Below, piece by piece: positions 1 to 8,910 of a stretch of DNA of 64,000 nucleotides. The translations under genes and the position numbers were made by a program. This stretch comes from an uncultured Caryophanales bacterium (GTDB lineage Bacteria; Bacillota_I; Bacilli_A; RFN20; CAG-288): NCBI GenBank assembly GCA_905211645.1, contig CAJMBK010000006.1:1-64000 (forward strand). Direction: 5' to 3'. The notes under the pieces were generated by a model, which searched no databases, was not told where the DNA came from, and saw nothing but the letters and a program-made list of their open reading frames with translations. Every line of letters starts with the position of its first letter. Positions within the stretch are counted from its first letter, which is position 1.

Positions 1-5
1 GCACA

Positions 6-53
6 GAAAATCTATTTTATGTGTTATTTTATTGCGCTAACTTTGAAATTTAA
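6..53. repeat. 48-bp direct repeat, left copy
   Basis: This matches 16040-16087 at 46 of 48 positions in the same orientation. Both copies contain the shared core ATTGCGCTAACTTTGAAATT. The two copies bracket the accessory island holding recombinase, prophage and nrdDG/methyltransferase genes. The left copy is at the window edge, so its outer flank cannot be seen. Confidence 0.85.
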
Positions 54-133
54 CCATTTAGGAAAACTCCAAAAATAAATTTAATTTATCATTTGATTAT
101 AAAAGGATAAAAAGATAAAATAATAGAGCTTTT

Positions 134-207
134 GGGGAAATAGTTTAATGGTAGAATAGCGGTCTCCAAAACCGTTTATGAGAGTTCGATTCTTTCTTTC
201 CCCGCCA
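134..207 (+). tRNA. tRNA-Trp (anticodon CCA)
   Basis: The full cloverleaf folds by eye. The acceptor stem is GGGGAAA with TTTCCCC, followed by G discriminator and an encoded CCA at 205-207. The D arm contains AATGGTAG. The anticodon stem is GCGGT/ACCGT around loop CTCCAAA, giving anticodon CCA. The variable loop is TTAT. The T stem is GAGAG/CTTTC around TTCGATT. It lies just upstream of a recombinase remnant, and tRNA genes are common integration sites, but no duplicated tRNA 3' end was found in the window. Confidence 0.92.
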
Positions 208-246
208 TAATTGTACGACATGTCTGATACAAACTTAGTCGATAAC

Positions 247-422
247 TAGGTGTGTGCAGACTTTTTTTGATTTTAGGCTTAAATGGCCACTTTTTAAAAT
301 TACGCCGTGTAGTGACTTATAAATAACTGAAGAAAATTTATTATTTTTTATAGCTAAGTTTACACGATGCAGAAATTTTTACACGGCGAAAGGCTTTTGA
401 ATAAGTCTTATGCACACCCCTA
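247..422. mobile_element. MITE-like palindromic mini-element, non-coding
   Basis: Terminal inverted repeats TAGGTGTGTGCA (247-258) and TGCACACCCCTA (411-422) match at 11 of 12 positions. An inner perfect 9-bp inverted repeat, CGCCGTGTA (303-311) and TACACGGCG (380-388), is nested inside. There is no coding sequence and no clear target-site duplication. This is the main content of the gene-free stretch 208-593. It could also be a structured RNA or a decayed element end. Confidence 0.4.
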
Positions 423-593
423 AAAAATCAACATAAACTTATCTTATTTTGAAGCACATTCTTGTTGGAGATTAAGTTCTGATTTTTGATGTTTTCAAAA
501 TAGATGGTGAGTTAGATAAGCTAGTGAAAAAAAGAGATGCATAATAAGTTTAATCTTTTTGTTAAAATCAATATTAAGACTTAACAAGATTAG

Positions 594-866
594 TCAATTT
601 GGCGAAAAAAGTATGCAGAACTTGAAGATAAATATAAAAACAAGGAATCTGAATATAAAAATTTAATTAGTCAAAAAGATGAAAGAAAACTAAAAGAAAG
701 CAATATTAATTCATTCATCGAAACTTTAAAAAAGGGTGAAATATTGCTTGAATGGGTTGATGGAATATTTAATTTCACATTAGAAAAAGCAGTAGATCAT
801 AAAGATAAATCAATAACATTTAAGTTCTATTCTGGCTATGAAGTGACAATTAAGGCTGAGGAGTAA
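594..866 (+). pseudogene. large serine recombinase, C-terminal remnant
   Basis: An open frame without a start codon encodes about 90 residues. It begins with the coiled segment WRKKYAELEDKYKNKESEY, followed by FIETLKKGEILLEWVDGIFN and a final strand ITFKFYSGYEVTI. This is the layout seen at the very C-terminus of phage and transposon large serine recombinases: coiled coil, FI..L......L.E.D..L.N..VEK, then I.F.F..G.E. The catalytic resolvase domain and zinc domain are absent. It is the remnant of the integrase that probably brought in part of this island, and the prophage pieces at 5.4-7.9 kb are plausible former partners. Confidence 0.7.
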
Positions 867-981
867 AGCAAAACCATCATATTTTGTCAAAACTTAATTT
901 CTAAAATTATTGAAATTTAATTTTTTTGTATGTAGAATAAAGTTACTAGTAAAATATACCTTGCCTCTCTCGTAGGTTTGC

Positions 982-988
982 GGGGGGG
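982..988. promoter_or_regulatory. G7 homopolymer in the leader of the FRG gene
   Basis: Seven consecutive G residues stand out in very AT-rich DNA. They lie about 80 bp upstream of the FRG-domain gene and are directly followed by TAATAT. Such tracts are prone to slippage. No convincing -35 box at correct spacing is visible, so a promoter role is only possible. Confidence 0.35.
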
Positions 989-1066
989 TAATATTAAATA
1001 ATGTTATATCCTCTTATGGATCTAGGTGAAAGAAACTAGGTCTATTTTTTGTTAGGAGGATAGTAA

Positions 1067-2287
1067 ATGTGGAATAAAGAGGTAATCGTACAAGCTTGTG
1101 ATTTCATAAAAAAAGTTTTTAATGGCTTTAATTATGTAGTATTTATAAATTCAGAAATTGAAATTAATGTCAAAATAAGGACAACACAAAAAAGTTATTT
1201 GGATGTTATTAATATTGTTAAACAAAATTTCGAAAATATTATTAAGATAAATGAAAATAAAAAAGAAACAATTATTGATGATAAATTTAAAGAAAAGATA
1301 GCAATTTCTGTGACTATTTTCTATCAAGATGAAATAGAAAATATTGATTCTATTGATATAACTAGTCATAAAGAAGATAAATTTGAAAGTGTTGGTTCTT
1401 TAAATGAATATATTGATGTAGTTACGAGACTAAGAAATAGCTATAAGAATAAAAAACTGTTTTTTAGAGGAGAAGGCTACTCTTACAACACTAAATGTAT
1501 TCCAAGCGTCTTTAGATATGATAATGATTTTTTGAAGACAAAATATTATGATACTCTTGCTTTATTTCCTAATGAATTTAAAGATTTAGGAAGTCTTGAT
1601 ATATTGTGTAAAATGCAACATTATGGATTACCAACTAGATTGCTCGATGTTACCAGTGATCCTTTAGTTGCCTTATATTTTGCAACAAAACTTGCCTTGA
1701 ATGATTCAACCAGTGATTATAAAAGTGGTTATGTTTATCTCTTTTCTTTTGATACCAACTCCTCTTTAACATTTGATTCAGATAAAGCGTTATTTTTATC
1801 TGTACTAGAAAAATTAACAGCAAAACAAAAGGATTTATTATTGAATTATTTGGACAACTATACAAATTATGCAATTACCCCTTTTCTTTTAGAAAAAAAC
1901 CTCTTTGACCAATCTATTGATACAATTAATGCTATCACTAAATTTATTTACGAAGCCGAACGTGAAAGGACAGCATTATTGAAAAATCATAGAATCATAC
2001 CTAAAGATTTACTAGAAACCTATCATGTCTATCCTCGTTATACTAATGCGCGAATTAAAGCTCAGAGTGGATCTTTTGTTATTTTTGGTCTAAAAAATGA
2101 GCAAAATATAAGAAATAAGCTAAATTCACATAAAGCTATTGATTTATTACCTAGTATAGTTAACGTAATTGAAATACAGAATAAAAAGCATATAAGAGAA
2201 GAGTTAGATTTAGATTCCAACATAAATGATGCGACATTGCTTCTTGATACAGAAAGTTGCTTTAAGTATGTAAAAAATAGAAAGTGA
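1067..2287 (+). CDS. FRG-domain protein
   Basis: The 406-residue protein has an FRG domain at about residues 110-240. The signature is LFFRGEGYSY followed by a helical stretch and MQHYGLPTRLLDVTSDPLVA, with the conserved F-R-G and the H-GLPTRLLD-T-P-ALYFA core. The N-terminal 100 residues are not recognised. FRG proteins are frequent in phage and defence islands and their biochemical activity is poorly defined. The start is supported by TTAGGAGG 8 nt upstream. It probably forms an operon with the next lipoprotein gene, whose start lies 11 nt beyond this stop. A G7 tract lies in the leader. A defence role is inference from family and location. Confidence 0.75.
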   Translation: MWNKEVIVQACDFIKKVFNGFNYVVFINSEIEINVKIRTTQKSYLDVINIVKQNFENIIKINENKKETIIDDKFKEKIAISVTIFYQDEIENIDSIDITSHKEDKFESVGSLNEYIDVVTRLRNSYKNKKLFFRGEGYSYNTKCIPSVFRYDNDFLKTKYYDTLALFPNEFKDLGSLDILCKMQHYGLPTRLLDVTSDPLVALYFATKLALNDSTSDYKSGYVYLFSFDTNSSLTFDSDKALFLSVLEKLTAKQKDLLLNYLDNYTNYAITPFLLEKNLFDQSIDTINAITKFIYEAERERTALLKNHRIIPKDLLETYHVYPRYTNARIKAQSGSFVIFGLKNEQNIRNKLNSHKAIDLLPSIVNVIEIQNKKHIREELDLDSNINDATLLLDTESCFKYVKNRK

Positions 2288-2298
2288 GGAAAATTAAT

Positions 2299-4446
2299 AT
2301 GAAAAAGCTATTTACTACTTTGGGTGCATTTTTATTAATATTAACTGGGTGCAATGGTGAGGATAACCATAATAGTGATTATGGAAATTCCTCTAATAAT
2401 ATAAGTGATGATATTTCTGAAGGAATGATTAATATTGATGAACTCGATGGATATGTTGCCAATATTTCTGATGCTAGATCTTTAGGAATTGGATTAAAAA
2501 GTAATACAAATAAAAAACAACTGAATTCATCTTCAAGTGATTATGAAAATATAACCACTTTTGTTAAATCTTCTATAGATGAATATACGCCTAATGATCC
2601 TGTGATTGGAGAAAATGGGTTAGAAGAAGTGACATTTACTAAGACTAATACTACGATTACTGGAAAAGTTATTGAAGGACAAAAAACATATATAGCAACT
2701 TCTTCTGAAATTAATTATGTACCCGTTGTTTTAAGTTATGATGATACATCAATTACCATAGAAGCTTTAGAAGGTTTCGAATATCGATTAATTGATGATG
2801 GTGAGAATGCAGTTACTAATTGGACTAAAAAAGCTAGCGGAAGTGATGTGAATACGATAATTTTTAATGGATTAAATACTACTGAAGGGTTACATGTTGA
2901 TTCAAGATGTGTAAATGCCCATATTAGTTTTAATGCTTTAGATGGGTTTAAATATACTTTGATCGATTATAATGATAAAGTTATATATAAAGATGTAACC
3001 GATAATAGTATCTATGACATTAATAATGAACTAGGAATTATTGAATTTAACGGTCTTTTAGAAAATGAAAACTATAAAGTTTCGTATGTTGGGGAAGGCG
3101 AAGAAACTATTGTAACTCAAGAACAAGTAAATGGTATTATTGATAAATTGTATACATTAGATAATTTTACTTTTATTTCTTATGTTTTACCAAATTTACC
3201 ACCAGCTCCAAATTATGATGATAGCAATCCTGATTTGTTCTATCAATCTTATTATCCCGATATTACACAATTATGTAGAAATTGTTCAAGACCTTTAAAA
3301 TTAAAATATGATAGAAATGATGGGGTTGCAATATGGGATAAAGTTTTATACTTTAGTAGCAATAATAGACAAAGTTATGTTATTAATAATAGTACTGGCT
3401 TAATTTATAAACTTGATGATTTTAAAATCGACATGATTTTAAATGGTTTAATATACTCTGATGGAGCAATTTACGATTTAAAGGAAAATGAAGATGGCAC
3501 AATAAGCTTTATGTTGATTTTTGATAATGAATTTGCAACTGTGTCATGTGCGTTTAAAGATAAGTATGGAAATAAATTTATTGGTAACGATAGAATAGAA
3601 ACATATGATTCGAATACTAGAACTACATTTTACTTACGTGATGAGTGGGGTGTAACTGACAAGTATTTTTTAACTTCATCTCAAGATGTTCTTAAAACAG
3701 ACAGAGAAGGTGAAGAGTACTTTACAGGTTTTTATATTCTTGATGAAAATCTAAATGAAAGGGAAATAAATAAATTTGATAATTTTAATATATTAAGAAA
3801 TACCTATCAATTTAATGGTCATCTAATTGATCCAGATAGATATGAAAGCTTTTTTTCTCAAGAGGCGCCAAGAAAAATCGAAAATGGGATTGTATATATT
3901 AGCAAAACATATAAGCAGCATAACTTCAATGTAGATTGTGTTCAGTGGAATGATAATAATTCAATCTTAGTTAGTAAAAAAATTGATAACAAATGGGAAA
4001 CTATAGGTTTTTTTCAAGGAGGTGCAATTTATGATGCTTCGTATTTAGAAGATTATGATTGTTTGCTTTTAGCGGTTGAAAATGGAAATTTTTATGATAT
4101 TTATTCAATAAAAAATACTTATCAATACCTATTAGACTATTGGGATGATTTTGCTAATTGCAGCTATAATATTGAAAAGCAAGAATTGCTTTTAAGCTTA
4201 TCTATGAAACAAAATGATACAGAAAAGCTTTTAACCGATGTAAATTTATATGTCATAGGTGACGGCAATAATCCATTAGGCTCTGCATACACTGGTGTTA
4301 TTGTAAAATATGAAATATACGGAACAAGATATTACGAAATCATTGGTGAAACTGATGAAAATGGTGAATTTACTTTAAATGCTTATGAAGTAGGGGAATA
4401 TGAAGAACCTATTAAAGAAGTTGTCTTACAACCATTAAATCGTTAA
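2299..4446 (+). CDS. large secreted lipoprotein, unknown function
   Basis: The ATG at 2299 is preferred over an upstream GTG because GAGGA precedes it and it opens a proper lipoprotein signal, MKKLFTTLGAFLLILTGCNG, with lipobox LTGC. The mature protein is about 700 residues, begins with an Asn/Ser-rich linker and contains beta-rich segments. A CxxC-like pair (LCRNCSR) is near residue 335. The C-terminus (GVIVKYEIYGTRYYEIIGET, then DENGEFTL) resembles the carboxypeptidase-regulatory/Ig-like folds found at the ends of surface proteins. No enzyme motif was recognised. It is anchored outside the membrane and sits directly after the FRG gene, so the two may be co-expressed. Confidence 0.7.
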   Translation: MKKLFTTLGAFLLILTGCNGEDNHNSDYGNSSNNISDDISEGMINIDELDGYVANISDARSLGIGLKSNTNKKQLNSSSSDYENITTFVKSSIDEYTPNDPVIGENGLEEVTFTKTNTTITGKVIEGQKTYIATSSEINYVPVVLSYDDTSITIEALEGFEYRLIDDGENAVTNWTKKASGSDVNTIIFNGLNTTEGLHVDSRCVNAHISFNALDGFKYTLIDYNDKVIYKDVTDNSIYDINNELGIIEFNGLLENENYKVSYVGEGEETIVTQEQVNGIIDKLYTLDNFTFISYVLPNLPPAPNYDDSNPDLFYQSYYPDITQLCRNCSRPLKLKYDRNDGVAIWDKVLYFSSNNRQSYVINNSTGLIYKLDDFKIDMILNGLIYSDGAIYDLKENEDGTISFMLIFDNEFATVSCAFKDKYGNKFIGNDRIETYDSNTRTTFYLRDEWGVTDKYFLTSSQDVLKTDREGEEYFTGFYILDENLNEREINKFDNFNILRNTYQFNGHLIDPDRYESFFSQEAPRKIENGIVYISKTYKQHNFNVDCVQWNDNNSILVSKKIDNKWETIGFFQGGAIYDASYLEDYDCLLLAVENGNFYDIYSIKNTYQYLLDYWDDFANCSYNIEKQELLLSLSMKQNDTEKLLTDVNLYVIGDGNNPLGSAYTGVIVKYEIYGTRYYEIIGETDENGEFTLNAYEVGEYEEPIKEVVLQPLNR

Positions 4447-4786
4447 TAGCTTTCATATGATACAACTATTGCAATAAATTTAATTTAATAGATATACAAA
4501 TGTTGCGAAGTAATGCTGGACTATTGAAAATTTGAAAAATTGACATAGTTTTATTTTTACATAAAAAATGTAACCATCAATAATCCTATTTTCTAGTATA
4601 GGTTTTCTGTTAATGCTGTTGTTCTCATAGCAAAGGAGATACTGATGCTATTAGATTAACTGAATGAAAACCGCTATTGATAATTAAGCAGTTTCTGAAT
4701 TAAGTGCAGTTGAGTATTGTGAATCTAATAGAATTAATGTTCATAATTTATGAAGTTAGCGCAGGGTTAGGTTTTTTAATTGTACA

Positions 4787-5022
4787 TCTTTTGCTTCAAT
4801 GAGCATTCCTGATGGAGTAACTTCAATTGACGATTATGCTTTTTGTGAGTGCTCTTTTTAACACTTATTAATATACCTATAAGTGTAACTTCAATTGGTC
4901 ATGACGCTTTTTACGGTTGTCATAATTTAACAATTTATTGCGATGTGACATCTAAGCACGATGGATAGGATTCTAATTGGAGTTCTTTTGGCAGACCGGG
5001 TGTATGGGGATACAAAAATTAA
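4787..5022 (+). pseudogene. BspA-type leucine-rich-repeat surface protein, C-terminal remnant
   Basis: Two LRR_5 units are readable: SIPDGVTSIDDYAFCEC in one frame and, after a frameshift near 4856, NIPISVTSIGHDAFYGCHNL. They are followed by the usual BspA tail pattern (TIYCDVTSK, an in-frame TAG where Trp is expected, DSNWSSFGRPGVWGYKN). At least one frameshift and one stop kill it. The rest of the gene-free stretch 4447-5422 shows no coding sequence, only a hairpin terminator near 5243. Confidence 0.7.
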
Positions 5023-5242
5023 ATTTGCTTTAACTAAAATTATATGGTGCAGTTGAAAATACTAGATTAAAATTGTTTGAATACAAATAATATCGGCAAT
5101 ATAAGCGTTACAAGTTATATCGTTTTCTACTGGTTGTTTCATTTAACTATCGGGGTGTTTCGTTTTGTATCAAAGTAAAAGTTAAGACACATCTTATAAC
5201 TAACAATTTGATACAAATAAGGGTCTCAAAATGAACGATATT

Positions 5243-5268
5243 TGCTCGAGAAATCGGGCATTTTTCTT
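5243..5268 (+). terminator. Rho-independent terminator-like hairpin
   Basis: TGCTCGA, a GAAA tetraloop and TCGGGCA form a 7-bp stem with one G-U pair, followed by TTTTTC. It lies between the LRR remnant and the terminase remnant, with no intact gene immediately upstream. Confidence 0.5.
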
Positions 5269-5422
5269 ATTATTAGATCAGGATATCTTATTAACTCTTC
5301 TAAGTAATGAATGCCATGGGGCATTAAAGCAAAAAATTCTATAAAATAGAATTAATTGCAAGGAGGAGATCAAAGGTCTCCTGATTTTCTTTATAGGCAT
5401 ATAAAGAAGAATCCGGGAATGA

Positions 5423-6352
5423 ATGAGAGGGCTTTTTCTTATTGCTAGAAAGATTATCAAAGGCGAAATAGATGATGAACGTGTACTTCCTTGGCTTTAT
5501 ACCCAGGACTCACAAGAAGAGATATTTAACAATCCTAAAACCTGGATAAAGTCTAATCCTAGTCTAGGTGAAATTAAGCAAGTTTCATATTTGGAAGATT
5601 TAATGAACAAATCTAAAAATGACTTAGCGACTAGAGTGACGATGCTTTGTAAAGACTTTAATATCAAACAAACTGAAGATGGTTCCTAGCTTAACTTTAA
5701 AGATATTGAAAACAAAGATACATTTAAAATCAATTATTTAAGAGGAAGTTATGCAATAGGTGGAGTTGGCCTTTCTTCAACTACCGACCTTACCTGTGCA
5801 GTTCTTTATGTAGAAAAACAAGGTAAGAAATATCTAATTTCACATTTCTTTATGCCTAGCGATGTTTTAAAAGAGAGAATCCAAGAAGATAGTGTTCCTT
5901 ATGATATATGGGTAGAAAAAGGATACATAACTTTAACTGACGGTTCACAAAATGATTTTAGTTTAGTAACTCAGTGGTTTAGAATGATGATTGATAAATA
6001 TGATATTAGACCACTTTGGGTTGGCTATGATCCTTGGAACTCACAATATTGGGTTAAAGAAATGGGAGATATGGGTTTTGAAATGGAAAAGATAAGACAA
6101 GGTGTTTATACATTATCCGAACCTATGAAACAGCTTGAAGCAGACTTAAGAAACCATGCTTTAAACTATAACAACAATCCAATCATCAAGTGTTGTTTAG
6201 CTAACACGCAGGCTAAGGTTGATGTTAACGGTAATATATAACCATTAAAACTTAACTCAAGACTAAAAAGAATAGATGGGACAGTAGCTACGATTATTGC
6301 TTATGCAACGCTTACTAGGTATAAGTTAGATTATGAAAATGTTGCGAAATAG
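5423..6352 (+). pseudogene. phage large terminase subunit (TerL), truncated and interrupted
   Basis: One frame runs through two internal stops: TAG at 5687, where Trp would fit, and TAA at 6239. Readable blocks are KTWIKSNPSLGEIKQ, GVGLSSTTDLTCAVLY (start of the nuclease domain with its Asp-containing strand), WVGYDPWNSQYWVKEM and TLSEPMKQLEADLRNHAL. These correspond to the second half of HK97-type TerL proteins. The N-terminal ATPase with Walker A is missing. About 310 codons remain of a typical 550. It is part of a dead prophage together with the portal remnant at 7084-7854. Confidence 0.85.
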
Positions 6353-6397
6353 CAAGAAAATATCGAGTTTTATGGTAATATTCATTAAGGTGACATT

Positions 6398-6877
6398 ATG
6401 ACATTAGATGAAATTAAAGATGTCAAATTCTTCAGATGGAAAAAAGATGAAGAAGATGACAAAGAATTACAAATATTTAAAGTAGATAAAATTGATTATA
6501 GCAAGAAAATTGTTACAGCCTTTCGATATTATGATTATGAAAGTGAAGAATTAACATTTACTTTTTCAAAATTTTTCAACGATGAAATAGAGGTAGTGGA
6601 CTCAAAACCAATCGAAGAAGAAGAAAAGAAGCAAGCTGAAGAATTAAGGGAGTGGCAACAAAAGTACGAAGAAGAATTAAAAAGGAAAAACGAAGCGAAA
6701 GTCTCTCACTTTAAGGAATTCAATTCTCCTTTTCAACGCGGACAAGAAATAGAATTGCTTCCTGGGTATCCTAAAAAGGCATTAGACTTCTCAACTAAAG
6801 AAGATCGCTACTATTTGGATGATTGTAAGATTGAAAATGGTGAACTTGTATATAGCTTAATGACAGTAGGAACTTGA
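6398..6877 (+). CDS. hypothetical acidic coiled-coil protein
   Basis: 159 residues, highly charged, with a Glu/Lys-rich coiled coil at about residues 68-105 (EEEEKKQAEELREWQQKYEE). A short beta-rich N-terminus and C-terminus flank it. AAGGTGAC precedes the ATG. It is not recognised as any phage structural protein, although it lies between the terminase and portal remnants. It may be a late insertion or a phage accessory gene. It is intact, unlike its neighbours. A terminator hairpin follows about 150 bp downstream. Confidence 0.5.
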   Translation: MTLDEIKDVKFFRWKKDEEDDKELQIFKVDKIDYSKKIVTAFRYYDYESEELTFTFSKFFNDEIEVVDSKPIEEEEKKQAEELREWQQKYEEELKRKNEAKVSHFKEFNSPFQRGQEIELLPGYPKKALDFSTKEDRYYLDDCKIENGELVYSLMTVGT

Positions 6878-7024
6878 ATGCACAGGGAAGATTGTACCTA
6901 TATTTTTTATACAACTTTTTCTTTTAAGAGCTGTCATTTTAAAATTATTGACGATTCCTTTTATAAGCCAATTAAAAATAAATATTCTTCTGGCATAGAT
7001 TGGAAATAAAAAATACATACTTTT

Positions 7025-7050
7025 AAGGCTCCTAATCGAGCCTTTTCTTT
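7025..7050 (+). terminator. Rho-independent terminator
   Basis: AAGGCTC, loop CTAATC (sharing one C) and GAGCCTT make a perfect 7-bp stem followed by TTCTTTT. It ends transcription coming from the 6398-6877 gene. Confidence 0.7.
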
Positions 7051-7083
7051 TACTCAAATTTTAGAAAAAGGAGGAGTTTTGAT

Positions 7084-7854
7084 GTGATTTTTAAAAGAAA
7101 AAAGAAGAAATTGGAGAATTTTAATGCTTTAGGTTTGATTAATGATATCGCTCTTCCTTTGACACCATTTGGAGAGAAGATAACTAATATTCAGATGTTG
7201 TTCTAATATGTATTGATAGGATAGCAAGCCAATGTGCAAAACTTAAAGGTAGATGCATTAAAAGAAGTAAGGATGGAATTATTAGGGAGAGGAACAAGTA
7301 CCTCTCTTTTTTATTGAAGTCAAAGCTAAATGAATACATGACGCCTTATCAGTTTATCTATAAGGTGGTTTCATTACTTTTACTTAATGACAATGCTTTT
7401 GTTTATCCACTTTATGATACAGTAACACTAGAGCTTAAAGCGTTATATCCTCTTAATCCAATTATTGTAGAGCCGATAGTAGATAAGTCAGAAACCTATT
7501 ATTTAATGTTTTACTTTGAATGTGGTGAGTCATTTATTCTTCCTAAAGAAAACGTGATTCATTTAAGAAGGTTCTATACAGGTAGCAACATCTTTGGGGG
7601 GAAGTGGAAGTAAATCAAGTCATGAAGCCTTACTTAAAACACTAGGAATAAATGATGCCTTACTTCAAGGAGTAGAAAAGGCAGTCTTTAGTTCATTTCA
7701 AATTAAAGGTATTTTAAAACTTAATGGTCTATTAAAAGAAGAAGATAGGACAAAGCGGTTGAATCTTTTAATAGAGCGCAAGAGGGTTCAATTCAACATG
7801 GGTCACATTCATTTAAGTATTGATAAAAATAAGCTTATTGTACGTGGTAATTAA
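7084..7854 (+). pseudogene. phage portal protein (HK97 type), frameshifted
   Basis: It starts at GTG 7084 behind AAAAGGAGGAG. Three frames are needed. The first gives the N-terminus (FKRKKKKLENFNALGLINDI) to a stop at 7204. The next carries IDRIASQCAKLKG, MTPYQFIYKVVSLLLLNDNA and VIHLRRFYTGSNIFGG. After a shift near 7600 the last gives SSHEALLKTLGINDALLQGV and KGILKLNGLLKEEDR. This is the conserved order of Phage_portal proteins, missing the C-terminal third. At least two frameshifts show it is dead. Nothing else is seen in 7855-8104. Confidence 0.85.
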
Positions 7855-8104
7855 TTTACAACCATATTTCTTTTAATTTAGTGATTTCTGAATATTTCCT
7901 AAATAGGTGAATTTTATTTTCCCTTTTTCGTTAAAATTAATTTTTCCTTTTTCATTAAGTAGTTATAATATTTTGGGTAATACCTAAAAGATATTTATTA
8001 CATTTTTTTGAAAGGAGATTTACAAATCAAACATTTAGTTATGACTATTCAAATCTGTTAAGTAAAAGAAGAGTTGTAAAGTTTGATTTTGTAATTATAC
8101 ATAC

Positions 8105-8581
8105 ATGGATAAAGCAGAATTTAAGAATACTATAGATTATAAAGAAAGATTTAAACTCATTAAGTTAATTGCTGTAGTAATGATTTTGATGAATTTAATT
8201 TTTGATTCCATTGGAATAATTTCTTTTTTTAGCTTAAGAGAATTGGATATTAATATAGCAATCATCGTATTAGTTTCTATAATTCTCTTCTCTTTATTAG
8301 TTACTTCACCTTTCATAGTTTATATCTTTTCATTAGTTGGAAAAATGCATAAAATTTTAGATCAACTTTCTAGTATGTACATATTTGAATATGCTTTAAA
8401 ATCTCCAATAGAACACAAGTATTTTCAGTCAAAGTATCTGATTTCTTTCAGTTGTAACAATCGTAATTACGAACTGATAACATACTGGATTTATGATAGT
8501 AATAACTTAGATTCTCAAAGGGTGAGAATCGGTTTTATTGAAAGCTTAAATTCTGTCTACATCTTAGAGAAAATAAGCTGA
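8105..8581 (+). CDS. hypothetical membrane protein, two transmembrane helices
   Basis: 158 residues with hydrophobic segments at about residues 20-42 and 57-80, then a cytosolic or external beta-rich C-terminus (KYLISFSCNNRNYELITYWI). No family is recognised. No good ribosome binding site precedes the ATG; the nearest purine-rich site (GAAAGGAG near 8011) is far away, so the start or expression is uncertain. It lies between the prophage remnants and a 23-bp repeat array. Confidence 0.45.
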   Translation: MDKAEFKNTIDYKERFKLIKLIAVVMILMNLIFDSIGIISFFSLRELDINIAIIVLVSIILFSLLVTSPFIVYIFSLVGKMHKILDQLSSMYIFEYALKSPIEHKYFQSKYLISFSCNNRNYELITYWIYDSNNLDSQRVRIGFIESLNSVYILEKIS

Positions 8582-8725
8582 GAAAATTAATGATATAAGG
8601 CTTTAAGTGATATTTCTCTACTTGGTTTAATACTGCTATTTTGGATTTTCATTGCGAATAATTGATTTACTTTATTAGAGATTTATTTATGTAGATATAA
8701 TTTTTTAAATTTTTTGAGAAAATTT

Positions 8726-8838
8726 CGCAAATTCAAAGTAATTTATCACAAAAGTCAAAAATAAAATGCCACAAATCTCAAAAATAAATTACCGCAAAAG
8801 TCAAAAATGAAATGCCACAAATTATAAAAATGATTTTG
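8726..8838. repeat. orphan 23-bp direct-repeat array (5 units)
   Basis: Units start with CRCAAA at 8726, 8747, 8770, 8793 and 8816, giving spacings of 21, 23, 23 and 23 bp. Each has the form CRCAAANNTCAAAAATNAANT. The period equals that of the array before the DUF4143 ATPase at 21334, although the core differs. No ATPase gene follows here; the nearest gene is the 3' end of the WYL regulator. It occupies most of the gene-free stretch 8582-8910. Confidence 0.8.
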
Positions 8839-8910
8839 ATTTTATCGTTTGAAATACGTAAAAAGGACTATTTGAAAATTAAATATTTTCATCCTTGCTA
8901 AATGAGGTTA

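Noticed and set aside
134..207. tRNA-Trp as the attachment site of the island
   Set aside because: No duplicated tRNA 3' end was found elsewhere in the window, and large serine recombinases do not usually target tRNA genes.
5278..5460. 60-codon minus-strand ORF
   Set aside because: It is antisense to the start of the terminase remnant with no coding signs.
6857..7057. 66-codon minus-strand ORF
   Set aside because: It crosses the terminator hairpin at 7025 and overlaps the end of an intact gene; no family and no good start.
7594..7854. Stand-alone 86-residue protein
   Set aside because: It is the shifted continuation of the portal protein remnant.
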